DNA of 64,000 nt from Orientallactaga sibirica (Eukaryota; Chordata; Mammalia; Rodentia; Dipodidae): positions 2,460,501 through 2,524,500 of the forward strand of contig JAEOAD010000026.1 in assembly GCA_036365145.1 (NCBI GenBank). The letters run 5' to 3'. The notes beneath the pieces were generated by a model. It was given only the letters and a program-made list of their open reading frames with translations, did no database searches and was not told the origin of the DNA. The first letter of the stretch is position 1. Each line of letters starts with the position of its first letter. Positions 1 to 10,339 of the stretch are shown here, piece by piece. The position numbers were made by a program, and so were the translations under genes.

Positions 1-234
1 GGCTTTGGAGAGAGCTCTGTGGAGCATGGCAGGACACAGCTGTGAGCCAGGAGCGGGACTGTGTCTAAGAAACAATCCGTTCTTTAATGTTGAAAAGCAG
101 CCCAGAGGATGTGTATATTTTTGTATTTGTTATTTTTAGAAAAAGGGGGAGAAAAAAAAAAACCCTTATGTAACCCTATAAATTCTTGTTTTCTTCTCAT
201 TCATTTTTTTCACGTTTTAAAAATATTTTTGCTT
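1..234 (+). other. GRK3 intron, unique sequence
   Basis: No coding or repeat element recognised. The preceding GRK3 exon (kinase domain) is not present. Confidence 0.5.
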
Positions 235-451
235 AATATTTTCATTTATGTATTTATGAGAGAAAGAGAGAGAGGGAAAGGGAGGAAGGAAGATAGAGAA
301 TAGGCATGCTAGGGCCTCTAGCCACTGCAAACGAACTCCAGATGCATGCGCCATTTTGTGCATCTGGCTTTATGTGGGCACTGGAGAATCGAACCTGAGT
401 TGTTAGACTTTGTAGGCAGGCACCTTAACCACTGAGCTATCTCTCCAGCCC
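235..451 (-). mobile_element. tSINE, minus strand
   Basis: Reads from a TTTA-rich tail complement through a GAGAGA stretch to CTCTCCAGCCC, i.e. inverted and full length, inside a GRK3 intron. Confidence 0.9.
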
Positions 452-459
452 TCAAGATT

Positions 460-555
460 TTTTTTTTTGAGACAAAGTCATATATCCCAGGCTTGAATCA
501 TCATCCCCCTGCCTCAGCATCCTGGAATCACAGGTGTGCGCCTCCATGCCTCCCT
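460..555 (-). mobile_element. B1-like fragment, minus strand, worn
   Basis: T run followed by GAGACAAAGTC...GCCTCAGCATCCTGGAATCACAGGTGTGCGCC in pieces, the inverted B1 pattern. It abuts the neighbouring tSINE. Confidence 0.6.
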
Positions 556-604
556 TCCAGTTCATTTTGAACAGCCTGGCTGACTGACAGATCCAAGCTC
601 TTGG

Positions 605-1169
605 ACATGACAGAGGGCACTGCTTGTCTGTTAGGCAGAGATGGTGCCCTCGGGAATGGGGTCTGCGTTCGGACTCTGGCCACATGTGTCCACATCTGTG
701 CCAGTGTGTGGACGTGGGTCAAGGGTCCTTTTCACCTGACACACGAGCGCGCACACGTGCCTCTCCTCACATTCAGAACAATGGAGGCCCTCAGTTCTGG
801 GATTCATTTGCTCCTGGGGAAGGCCAGAGGGATCCAGGCAACCTCACAGTGGGCCCAGTGTCATGGCTGACCAGTCAGGCTAGCTGGAACCACCACAGCT
901 GGTGCACAGGGGTCACGCTGTCCTCACATCCATTAATTTGCTAACAGACAACGGTCAAGTTCCTGAGACCATCTTCCCCTTCTAGATAGCATGCCCCGTA
1001 TGCTGGCTTTCTCTCTCATCTCTCAGAGTGAGAGGACATGTCTCAGACACCTCACTCTGACAAGACAGCTTTCTCTCACGGGGATGCGAGTACTCTGCAC
1101 AAAGCCACATTCTAGGCCCAAATCTGAGGGCCCTCAGAGGGTGGAACAAACAAGGAAGAAATATCCCCA
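605..1169 (+). other. GRK3 intron, unique sequence
   Basis: Nothing recognised. Short open frames on both strands show no family resemblance. Confidence 0.5.
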
Positions 1170-1170
1170 G

Positions 1171-1385
1171 GCTGGAGAGATGGCTTAGTGGTTAACGAGC
1201 TTGTCCATAGAGCCAAAGGACCCAGGTTCGATTCCCCAGGACCCACATAAGCCAGGTGCACAAGGTAGTACATGTGTCTGGAGTTTGTTTATAGTGGCTA
1301 AAGGCCCTGGCATGCCCATTCTCGTTCTCCCTCTCTCTTGCTCTCAAATAAATAAATAAGTAAAAAATTTATAAGAAGAAAAAAA
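1171..1385 (+). mobile_element. tSINE, plus strand
   Basis: Full-length, from GCTGGAGAGATGGCTTAGTG through the GACCCACATAAGCCAGGTGC block to an AAATAAATAAATAAG tail. Confidence 0.92.
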
Positions 1386-1411
1386 TACTCTCATTAAGTA
1401 TAATTTTAATT

Positions 1412-1600
1412 TAAAAAAAAATTCTATGCAAAGAGAGACAGAGAGAGAATGGGCACACCAGGGTCTTCAGTCTCTGCAAATGAACTCCAGATGCCTGAGC
1501 CACTTTGAGTATCTGGCTTTACATGGGTACTGGGGAACTGAACCTGGGTCATTAGGCTTTGCAGATAAGTGCCATAACCGCTGAGCCATTTCTACAGCCC
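1412..1600 (-). mobile_element. tSINE, minus strand
   Basis: Inverted and diverged (ends TTTCTACAGCCC), so older than its neighbours. Confidence 0.88.
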
Positions 1601-1897
1601 AAGTATAACGTTATTACAGAGACTCTTAGAGGCTGTGTTGCCCAAACTCTGTGCACCCTGTTTTGTATCCTTAAGCATACGCTGTGGTGTTTAATGAGCT
1701 GGAAGGTTTGTAGAATGAATAGCATGTCCAGCATAGGTGACCTTGGGCTCTCCTTGATGATAACTGAAGGCCATCCTTGTGCGCCGTGCTGTCACGTGGC
1801 TGCACACAGTCCTGTGGAATCACGCAGGTGTGTTGCTGTTGGCTCTGTAGTCTTTGAGAACATTCTCAGTCACACATATCTTGATGTCTTAAAATCT

Positions 1898-2111
1898 GGG
1901 CTGGAGAGATGACTGAGCAGTTAAGGCATTTGCCTGCAAAGCCAAAAGGCCCTGGTTCTATTCCCCAGTACCCACGTAAGTCAGATGCACAAGGTGGAGC
2001 ATACATCTGGAGTTCATTTGCAGTGGCCAGAGGCCCTGGAGCACCCATTTCCTCTGTCTCTATCTGCCTCTTTCTCTCTCTCAAATAAATAAATTAATAA
2101 AATATATATAT
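1898..2111 (+). mobile_element. tSINE, plus strand, abutting a GRK3 splice acceptor
   Basis: Starts GGGCTGGAGAGATGACTGAG and ends in an AAATAAATAAATTAATAAAA tail with a short TA run. A short target-site duplication (AATCT, within AAAATCT on the left and ATAATCT on the right) leaves only TAG between the insertion and the exon at 2120. Confidence 0.93.
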
Positions 2112-2119
2112 AATCTTAG

Positions 2120-2282
2120 CTGCTTGATTGTGACCAAGAACTGTACAAGAACTTCCCACTGGTGATCTCGGAGCGCTGGCAGCAGGAAGTGGTGGAGACC
2201 GTCTACGAGGCAGTAAACGCAGACACAGATAAAATCGAGACCAGGAAGAGAGCTAAAAATAAGCAACTGGGCCACGAAGAAG
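2120..2282 (+). CDS. GRK3: GRK3 exon: RGS/kinase extension before the PH domain
   Basis: 163 bp opening in phase 0 with [13 protein letters not shown] and ending after GHEE plus the first base of the next Asp codon. It contains [20 protein letters not shown], an alpha-helical part of the bipartite RGS-homology region that packs on the kinase domain. The donor is GTAAAA at 2283. The acceptor AG is 2118-2119. The usual pyrimidine tract is missing here because an A/T-rich SINE tail ends only a few bases upstream (see findings). Substitutions from the human protein are conservative. Confidence 0.95.
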
Positions 2283-5075
2283 GTAAAACGGCGAATGTGT
2301 CCCAGCGTCATAAAGGATTTTCCAATAGGGGAAAAACAATGTCATCCTTTATTTTGGTTGTACACGGGTTGGAAGGGCTCGGTAGAATATTCCAGAACCT
2401 TCAGTCTCTGTGTAAGTCACAACATTCACTGGGTTGGGGTTGGGCTGTGTCAGTATTACCTCACTTCTAGAGTGTCTTGTTGCGGAGTGTTTGGGGCTGG
2501 CTTGATAGCTGCATCCTTCAAGATGGAGTTTTTACAGGGTCAGGAACAGGCCCAGCTCATTGGTGTGTGACTCATGTCCTGACATGGCAGTGGGCTTGGC
2601 TCAGTACTGTGTTGTCGCCATCTTGAGATTCTTGGAGGTTTTTGGAAGAGAAGCTGTGTTCTCATTTTACACTGGGCTCCAAGAAGCAAGGGACCAGCCA
2701 TGGCTGACACACTTTCTCACAAGAAATAAAATCAATACCTGCATTTATCTTACAGCCCGCATCGAATACTAGCCAAGGCCATTTGGGTTTAAAATAATTT
2801 GAGTGTCCTATTAGAATTTCCAGAATGGGAAACCTCACTCCACCTTGAGTATGAATCAGTCTTTTTTTTTTGAGAGATAGTGAGATGGGGCGGGGGAATT
2901 GGCATACCAGGGCCTCAACCATTGCAATGGAACTCCAGATACTTCTGCCACCTAGTGGGCATGTGCAGCCTTGCACTTGTGTCACCTTGGTGCATCTGGC
3001 TATCATGGGACCTGGAGAGTAGAACATGGGTCCTCAGGCTTCGCAGGCAAGCGCCTGAACTGCTAAGCCGTCTCTCCAGCCAAATCAGTCATTTGTTTAA
3101 ATCCACTGGCTATTGAAACTCTTGATGTTTCCATGACTTCATTTACTCTAGATGATTGAATTTATTATAGGCTATGATCAAGGTGAGATGTCATTTTATG
3201 TCACCTCTAAGCTCAGCCTCTGGTGAGGGGAACGACAGGTATGTCCACGAGTGATCACTTTGCCTCTGGGAACAGCTGTCTATGACAGAAGAACTCTTGG
3301 TCATTACCTAACATTCCTCTTGGGGTGAAGAAATTTGTCACCTGCTTGGGAAAGTGGCTCCAGACTCTGGGTGGCTTGCTCCTGATGTGAAAGTCATTTT
3401 GGCAAGAGAATGCTAAGCCCCTTTAACTGGGCTCCCCCAGTTCCACAAGGACATGGCTCCCTGTGCTGTTGTTCGTCAGGTGGCCAGCCCACTGGGGACA
3501 CACTGGGTCATGTTTTCCATAGCAGATTTTTACCCAGAAACTTGCATAATGGTCATTTACTGGTAGGAGGGTCACGCGGGGACTAAGGTCCTGACAGGGC
3601 CAGAAAAGCCCCGTGCACGCCAGCAACCTAGTGGAGGTGCTGTAAGTAAGGAGAGCTGTGGTCAGACAGAACACCCCCAGACAATGGACTCACGTCACAG
3701 GCCAGCGAATAAACTGTGCTCAGGTAGATCTCTGGTGACCATTTCCAGAGCCACTGTTATAGAAAAACACAGTTTAGGCTTAGATGTCAGGAGAAACAGA
3801 ATATTTACGTTTGATCTGTGCTTCCAAATGCAAGCTCGATTCTACCTGAACCAGCAGCTCCCCAGGGCCTGCTCGGTCACCCTGGACCTCCTTGGCCTGT
3901 CCTGTGCTTCCTCTTCATCTCACAAGATGCAAATGGGGTTTGCATTTTTGTTGGTCATCTGAGTCCCCCACTGCAGCTCTCTGGGGGCATGATCTTTGTC
4001 TGCTTTGTTCACTGCTCAGCCCAGAATGCCTAGATGTGCCCAGAACCTGGACATGACAGAACAAGCTTGTAATGGATGTTTTAAAATTTACCTTTTTTTG
4101 AAAAGAATCTCACCACAGTAAAGTCATCAGCCCGTGAGGCACATAGAGCTGGAGGTAGCCCAGACCAACGCTGAGGGATGAGCCAGCTTTGCCCTGTCAC
4201 CGTAGCTGACTTAGATGAGGAAGTCACCACTCTGGCATTATTTATAGGTTCAGAGTAGTTAAAGGGACAATTCCCATTCCTTGGGAAGGCAGAAGGACTT
4301 TGGGGAGAGCTCAGACTCTTGTCCTGTGAGAGCAATGAGTGAATCTCCGGATCACGTGACCACCCATCCACACAGCCACCAAACCCCAAGTCCTGGTCAC
4401 ATGATCATGATCCCATCCACACAGGCACCGAACCTCGAGTCCCCATCCCCATGTATTCAGGACCTGGAGTGATGGTGCCTAAATGTTATCATACTGTCCC
4501 AACGTGATTTCCCCTAAAAGCAGTGTGTGGGGGCCAGCATGACACTGCATCTCTCGCCTTCAGATTACGCTCTGGGGAAGGACTGCATCATGCATGGGTT
4601 CATGCTGAAGTTGGGGAACCCCTTCCTCACGCAGTGGCAACGTCGCTACTTTTACCTCTTTCCCAACAGACTGGAGTGGCGAGGAGACGGGGAGTCACGG
4701 GTGAGTTCCAGGGGCTGTGTGATGGACTGCATGTCCTGTCACAGCCGGTGGGTTTTCCTTCTTTGTATCTTTCTTTGCTTCTTTCCCCCTTTCTTTCTTT
4801 CTTTGCTTCTTTCCCCGTCTCTCTCTTTTTCTTTCTTTCTTTCTCTCTCTCTCTTTCTTTCTTTCTTTTTTATTTTCCTCCCTCCCTCTTTCTTTCTCTC
4901 TTTCTTTCTTTCTTCTTTCTTTCTCTCTCTTTCTTTCTTTTTTATTTTCTTTCTTTCTTTCCTTTCTCTCTCTTTCTTTCTTCTTTCTTTTCTTTCTTTC
5001 TTCTTTCTTTTCTTTCTTTTTTATTTTCTTTCTTCCCTCCCTCTTTCTCTCTCCCCTTCCTTCCTTCCTTCCTTC

Positions 5076-5130
<55 letters not shown>

Positions 5131-5704
5131 TCAGAGGAAGAGGCAGAGAGAGAGAATGGGCACGCCAGGGCCTCCAGCCACTGCAAATGAACTCCAGATA
5201 CATATGTCCCCTTGTGCATCTGGTTTACGTGGGTCCTGAGGAATTGAATCTGGGTCCTTAGGCTTCACAGGCAAACGTCTTAAGCACTAAACCATTTCCC
5301 CAGGACCCTGGTGGGTTTTCTTAAACATCCTCCACTCTCTTTGTGCATGTGCACAAGGGCCCCAGGCCTGGAAGAACTTTGTAGGATCTGCAAACATTAG
5401 GTGTTGCTTAAAAGACAGAGTCTCACATCCTCGTGAAGAAGGCTGGAGAACATATGGTGGGTCAAGAGAAGAGCTGGGACAGGGTGTTCCCAGCCCCTGC
5501 TCAGGGCGCCAGGACTCTCTGAGCCTCAGTGTTCCCTCTGTAAAGTGAGAAACATGGACATTTAACAGCTGCTACAATTATTCCAAGTTTATCTGCAGGC
5601 AAGGCTGGAAACAAAGGTCTGTGTTTAGTGGCTTTGAGGGTCCAGCCATGGATTTAGAGAAGAAGTCAGGACACCCAGGGCCATAGCCAGGTCTCTCTCT
5701 CTCT

Positions 5705-5742
<38 letters not shown>

Positions 5743-8700
5743 CTTTTGGGACCATGGCTGTCTGTGCTCTCTGTCCTTCCTCATATTGAGTCAAATAAAA
5801 TGTCACCAGTGAGAACTTGGCACAGGCAGGCGAGGTCACCACCCACACTGGCCTCTGCCGGCAGCCTGGTGGAGCCTAGTAGAGCTGAGTTTCACACACA
5901 GACCGTAGGACGCAGTAAGATGCTCTCCAGTTCTTTCTCAAGCTAATGTTTGCAAACAAGGCAAAAGAAATTCCGATCCACGCTATACCTGTTGGCAAAC
6001 CGCACTGCATTTATTAAGCACCTGCTCTATATGAGGAGTCCAGGCTGGTCCCACTGTAGAAGGTAGAAGGCTTGCCTGCAGCTAGGTGGGGAGGGGGTTT
6101 TCATGTGAGCAGGAGTGGGACGTGGTCCACAATATCAAACACACATCGTTTGTGCGTCAGATGGTGTCCCAGAATCGGCAGTAGAGGACTGTACGCTTAG
6201 ATCTTTAGTGTAACTTTGAATCCTGCTTTTTTAAAAAAATATTTTATTTATTAGAGAGAAAGAGGCAGTTATATATATGGAGAGAGAGAATGGGAGCTCC
6301 AGGGCCTCTAGCCGCTGCAAATGAACTCCAGATGCATGCACCACTGCGTGCATCTGGCTTTATGTGGGTCCTGGAGAATTTAACCTGGGTCCTTTGGCTT
6401 TGTGGAAAACGCCTTAGGCACTGAGCCATCTCTCCAGCCCAGAATTCTGCTTTTTAATCACTGTTGGTGAATTTGCCATTTGATTAGGGGTGATTGCTAT
6501 GGCAAACTACTGAATTATTTAAAAAATAAACACAACCTCATTATTATGCCATAAAAAGCAATTAAAAAAACTTAATACATCTAGAATCCGAGTTGCAATT
6601 AATAAGGCTCACTGGGGTCCATGAATTCTAACCGGGGCTAGAAAGCATGGAAGTAGTTCTGCTGAGCTCGGGCCCTAGCCAGGCAGCGGGTGGGCCTGGG
6701 CGTGTGCTTCCTTTCTTAGGTTAAGTATCACAAGCCACTGCGAAAGGCAAGTGTCAGAGCTAAACTCTGAGCCAGTTAGTGTTCTGTTGGTAAAGCTATG
6801 TCGTACTCATGGATGGGTTCCCAAGTATCAAACATGAGAAAGGGGCCAGCGAGATGGCTCAGTGTAACACGGCGCTTGCCTGACAAGCCTAATGACCCTG
6901 CGATTCCCCAGGACCCACATAAAGCCAGATGCACAAAGTGGCGCATGCGTCTGGAGTTTGTTTGCAGTAGCTGGAGACCCTGGCACATCCATTCTCTCTA
7001 TCTGTCTCCCTTCTCTCTGTCTTTCTCTGCTTGCAAATAACCAAATAAGAATTAAAAAAAAAATTTTTTTTTAAAAAAAGGAGAAAGAAAATATGAGTTT
7101 ATGCTGGTGTTGTTTTCATTTAGGACTCCTGGAGTATTTACCCCAAAAAACACAAGATGGTAAGGAACTCATGACACTGTAGCTTTCAGCTGATCCCACC
7201 GTGCTGTATACCTGGTGTGACAATCTTGTAAGGATGTCACCTGTATTATTAAGGCTGTTGTGCTGCTGTTGAGAGACCGTTAGCTTCTAAGCCAACGTTG
7301 CTACCTGCTGCTGAGCTCCTGTGTCCCCGCTGATCTCTGCTCACCGTGGCTCCCGTCACTCGCTCACACATAGCACCTCACTGGTTCCCCTCTTGGGACT
7401 TGTGACAGTGCGTGGATGAGAGCGGGATACACCGAGCCTACGACTCAGTCGTCCGAGATCAGTTCTGTGTGATGGAATGCTGTGCGCCTGCTCACGGAAA
7501 CATTGCTTTCTTTGTAGTTTTCTTTGAGACCTTATTATGTGCATAATATCCTTTGTATTATATATACATAATAAGGATACACATAATATCCTTTGTAGCC
7601 AATTTCCTTATGTCTAGAATTTCATTCAGGAAAGAAAAATGCCATTGTTGAAAGCGTACTTGCGAATTTAACTTAAATCGTGAGATAACTTGAAGTCATT
7701 TTTAACTTTTTAAAATTTTTTCTTTTTCCTTTTTTTTTTTTTTTTTTTTTGTGGCTAGCAAAATTTACTGACCATGGAGCAGATCCTGTCCGTGGAGGAA
7801 ACCCAGATCAAAGACAGGAAGTGCATCTTATTCAGAATAAAAGGCGGGAAGCAGTTTGTCCTGCAGTGTGAGGTGAGTTTTTGTTTCCTCTCACATGAAG
7901 CTTTTATTTCCTCCTTCCTTCACAAACACTCAGCAAAGTGTGGGTTCTTATTCCCTGTTCTGTCACTTACAGAGTTTTGGAGCAAAGTAGCAGTGATTTG
8001 AAAGAAACAACTATTAGGAAGTGGCAGGAGGGCATGTGAGAAGTAATCAGGTTTTCTTATCTGTCCAGGGCTGAGGGCCTGGACTGTGATTTGTTATCTA
8101 ACTTTCTTTTCTCTAAGATCTTTTTTTTTTTTTTTTTAAGTAAGCATTTTTATTTATTTATTTGCAAGCAGAGAGAGATAGGAGACAGACACAGAGAGAA
8201 AGGGCACAGCAGGGCCTCCAGCTGCTGCAAATGGACTCTAGATGCACGGGCCACTTTGTGTATCTGGCTTTATGTGGGAACTGGGGAATCAAACTTGGGT
8301 CATTGGGCTTTGCAGGCAAGCGTCTTAACTACTGAGCCATCTCATATTTTTATTTATTTATTTGAGAAAGAGAGAGAGAGAGAGAGAGAACGGGCGCTCC
8401 AGGGCCTCTAGCCACTGCAAATGAATTCCAGACACATGGACCACCTTGCGCATCTGACTTTACGTGGGTACTGGCGAATCAAACCCAGGTTGTTAGGTTT
8501 TGCAGGCAAGTATCTTAACCGCTGAGCCATCTCTCCAGTCCATTACTTAACTTTTTTAAAAAAATTTTTATTTTTAGAGAGAGACAGAGAGAGAGGGAGA
8601 CAGATAGAGACTGGGCGCGCCAGCAGCCTCTCTCAGCTGCTGCAAACGAAATCCAGATGTGTGCGCCCCCTTGTGGAGATTGGAACTGGCGTTCTTAGGC

Positions 8701-9257
8701 TTAGGAGGCAGGCCCCTTAACCGCTAAGCCATCTCTCCAGCCCCGGTTACTTAACTTTTGAGGTCATATATCTTCCCAGGCTTCAGGCTCAGGTTTATAT
8801 GTTTAAACAAACACAAGATCCCCACAGGGACTTCTCTAAGGGGAAGGCTCTGTTTTCCCCAGAGTGACATTGTTTTAGGAACCAGAAATAAGAGCCCCAA
8901 GCCCAGAAATGCCCTTTCTCTCTGTCTTCAAGGCCTGAGCAGGTGCGAGCAGACCTGGCAGGTAGAGAGGGCCTCAGGTAGGCACGCAGGGCACTAAGGT
9001 GCTCCCCTACGGCACCCAAGGGCCCGAGTCATTCCTCAAGCCTGCTGGTAAATGGGGTTACTGGCTCCCAACTCCCCGCCCATGTCTCCACACAGAGTGA
9101 CCCCGAGTTTGCACAGTGGAAAAAGGAACTGACGGACACCTTCACAGAAGCCCAGCGGCTGCTGCGTCGGGCGCCCAAGTTCCTCAACAAGCCTCGGCCA
9201 GGCATCGTGGAGCTCTCCAAGCCACCGCTGTGCCACAGGGACAGCAACGGCTTCTGA
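2120..9257 (+). CDS. GRK3: GRK3 (beta-adrenergic receptor kinase 2), last four coding exons, joined 2120-2282, 4564-4700, 7759-7872, 9096-9257
   Basis: G protein-coupled receptor kinase 3 is a cytosolic serine/threonine kinase that G-beta-gamma recruits to the membrane, where it phosphorylates activated receptors so that arrestin can bind. The four exons join in frame and give about 191 C-terminal residues: the segment after the kinase domain, then a PH domain, then the G-beta-gamma binding helix, ending in a stop at 9255-9257. The match is to GRK3 rather than its paralogue GRK2: [31 protein letters not shown] and [11 protein letters not shown] follow GRK3, while GRK2 has [17 protein letters not shown] and RVPKMKNKPR at these places. 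Taking the usual 688 residues, the window holds about residues 498-688. The kinase domain lies to the left of the window. MYO18B downstream on the same strand agrees with mammalian synteny. Very sure. Confidence 0.96.
2862..3082 (-). mobile_element. tSINE, minus strand
   Basis: Target-site duplication AATCAGTC (2854-2861 and 3083-3090) marks both ends. Confidence 0.92.
3091..4563 (+). other. GRK3 intron, unique sequence up to the PH-domain exon
   Basis: About 1.5 kb without recognisable repeats or coding signal. Confidence 0.5.
4564..4700 (+). CDS. GRK3: GRK3 exon: N-terminal half of the PH domain
   Basis: 137 bp between a pyrimidine-rich acceptor (CTCTCGCCTTCAG) and donor GTGAGT at 4701. 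It completes the split Asp codon and encodes [13 protein letters not shown], then [19 protein letters not shown] and the first strands of the PH domain, ending GDGESR. Most GRK2/3 proteins have Tyr where this one has Phe in HGFM. A 377-bp CTTT/CCTT tract starts about 55 bp after the donor. Confidence 0.95.
4756..5132 (+). repeat. CTTT/CCTT polypyrimidine microsatellite
   Basis: Nearly pure pyrimidine on this strand for about 377 bp: interrupted TTTC units, then CCTT, then a homogeneous CTTT array of about 60 bp that runs straight into an inverted tSINE. It lies about 55 bp after a GRK3 splice donor. The long open frames across it are low-complexity artefacts. Confidence 0.95.
5133..5305 (-). 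mobile_element. tSINE, minus strand
   Basis: Inverted body with the tail side replaced by the CTTT microsatellite, which probably grew from the SINE tail. Confidence 0.9.
5306..6235 (+). other. GRK3 intron, unique sequence with a GT repeat
   Basis: A pure (GT)17 tract at 5707-5740; otherwise nothing recognised. Confidence 0.6.
5707..5740 (+). repeat. (GT)n microsatellite
   Basis: Seventeen uninterrupted GT dinucleotides, preceded by a CT run. Confidence 0.95.
6236..6440 (-). mobile_element. tSINE, minus strand
   Basis: Flanked by near-identical GAATCCTGCTTTT and GAATTCTGCTTTT target-site copies. Confidence 0.92.
6841..7062 (+). mobile_element. tSINE, plus strand
   Basis: Head GGGGCCAGCGAGATGGCTCAG, tail AATAAGAATTAAAA. 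It ends about 60 bp before the candidate microexon. Confidence 0.9.
7124..7159 (+). other. Candidate 36-nt cassette microexon in the GRK3 PH-domain intron
   Basis: The sequence reads TTGTTTTCATTTAG, then 36 bases, then GTAAGG. The 36 bases hold 12 open codons ([12 protein letters not shown]). Both neighbouring exons end or begin at phase 0, so inclusion would insert 12 residues after GESR in the PH-domain loop without changing the frame. I know of no GRK3 isoform with this insertion, and a chance AG...GT pair in a 3-kb intron is quite possible. Confidence 0.2.
7759..7872 (+). CDS. GRK3: GRK3 exon: C-terminal half of the PH domain
   Basis: 114 bp, phase 0 to phase 0, 38 codons from [16 protein letters not shown] to [10 protein letters not shown]. 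The acceptor is a long T run followed by GTGGCTAG and the donor is GTGAGT at 7873. It supplies the last beta strands and the lipid-facing side of the PH domain. Because both ends are phase 0, an extra in-frame cassette between this exon and the previous one would be tolerated (see the 7124-7159 candidate). Confidence 0.96.
8118..8343 (-). mobile_element. tSINE, minus strand, head truncated
   Basis: Runs to GAGCCATCTC and is then interrupted by the tail of the next inverted tSINE. Confidence 0.9.
8344..8542 (-). mobile_element. tSINE, minus strand
   Basis: Complete inverted copy (TTTATTTATTTATTTGAG to CTCTCCAGTCC) directly joined to the previous one, consistent with insertion into or beside it. 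Confidence 0.9.
8556..8746 (-). mobile_element. tSINE, minus strand, variant subfamily
   Basis: Flanked by TTACTTAACTTTT at 8543-8555 and 8747-8759. Belongs to the subfamily with GAAATCCAGATGTGTGCGCC and an internal deletion. Confidence 0.92.
9096..9257 (+). CDS. GRK3: GRK3 terminal coding exon: G-beta-gamma binding tail and stop
   Basis: 53 codons plus TGA. It starts [12 protein letters not shown] after acceptor CTCCACACAG and runs through [18 protein letters not shown] to the C-terminus CHRDSNGF. The QWKKEL helix and following basic stretch form the G-beta-gamma contact of GRK2/3. Mammalian GRK2 and GRK3 normally end in NGL. Here the last residue is Phe (TTC), a small lineage difference. 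Confidence 0.96.
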   Translation, partial: SDPEFAQWKKELTDTFTEAQRLLRRAPKFLNKPRPGIVELSKPPLCHRDSNGF

Positions 9258-10333
9258 GCCCTGGAGCAGCAGGGCAGGAGCAGGCTCTCGGGGCTCCTCT
9301 TCCCACAGAGGAGCAGAGACATGGGGAGTAGCAAGAGGCCCAGACATGGCCTGATCCACGCGCTGGGATCATGCTGTCCCAGACCTGAGACACCTAGCTG
9401 GTTCCCAGGAGTTGGAATCTACTCAACACTGGCTGGTGTCACGCCTGACCTGCCGGCTTTGTCCTCACTCGAAACTACTGAAGAAAAAGAAGTTGTTTTC
9501 TGTGCCATGTCTTGATTTTGGTAGCCGTGGACCCAGAAGTCGGAAATATTCTTATTTACTTAGCACTTGAATTTTCAGGTCCGGTGTCAGACATATCTTG
9601 GACTTTCCAGGACACGATGGGAAAGTCTCCAGGGCTGGGTGGTAGTTCACCCTCAAGGATGCCATATTTTATGGAAGCCGCCCTGGCTGAGGTTTACGGG
9701 TTTTGGCTCCAAGCTCCTGGAGGAGGCAGGGCAGCAGTGGGTCCCTGTGCAGGTCAGAACCAACTTCTTGCTGTCCTGGGGTTTGAAGCTAAAGATGACA
9801 AGGAGGCAGTAAGCTCCATGTGCACTGACCACCCTGCAGAGATGGGGGAGGCAGGGGTGTGCCCTCACGGTACAGAATTAGAGTCATGACGCTATCTGTC
9901 AGTGGACGCTGCAGAGGTCAACAGGACCCGAGGAGACGCGCTGTGACACCGTTAGGTCACCACGTGGTACCTTGTGTGTGTGGCAGCACTGTGAGTGAGT
10001 CAGCCTCGGGTCTTCATGGTGAGTGAAGTCATTCAGCTTCCTCCTGCCTGACCCCGGGAAACACGTCCCAGACGGATGTGTCCAAGAAGGGAGAGGGGTG
10101 TTCTGGTTTACATTTCAGGATAACTTAAAATGGAATTTATTGATGAAGAGAAGAAAAAAGAAAGCGGGGTAAGCGTGTACACTGAGTTTCCTCTTGTCCT
10201 CAGTCGTCTGTGACTTACTGCACTGGCTGGGACAGTGGTCTCATGGGAGCCCAAAGGTTCTCCCCCAGTCCCAGCAGCATCCTCCTCACAGAAGCTGCTC
10301 TCTCCACTACAACTCCACCTCCCCTGACACCCC

Positions 10334-10339
10334 AATAAA
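10334..10339 (+). terminator. GRK3: Possible proximal poly(A) signal, GRK3 3' UTR
   Basis: AATAAA about 1.08 kb after the stop codon. No strong GU-rich element is evident just downstream, so usage is uncertain. Confidence 0.25.

Noticed and set aside
1171..1260. tRNA-like heads (A and B box patterns) in many SINEs, as candidate tRNA genes
   Set aside because: They are the promoter parts of tRNA-derived SINEs with long unrelated bodies and A-rich tails, and do not fold as complete tRNAs.
2162..2470. 102-codon frame starting inside a GRK3 exon
   Set aside because: Its first part is the true GRK3 frame, but it reads past the donor at 2283 into intron.
4523..5261. Open frames of 238 and 244 codons running from GRK3 sequence through a Ser/Phe/Leu-rich stretch
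   Set aside because: They read through the donor at 4701 into the CTTT microsatellite and a SINE; only 4564-4700 is coding.
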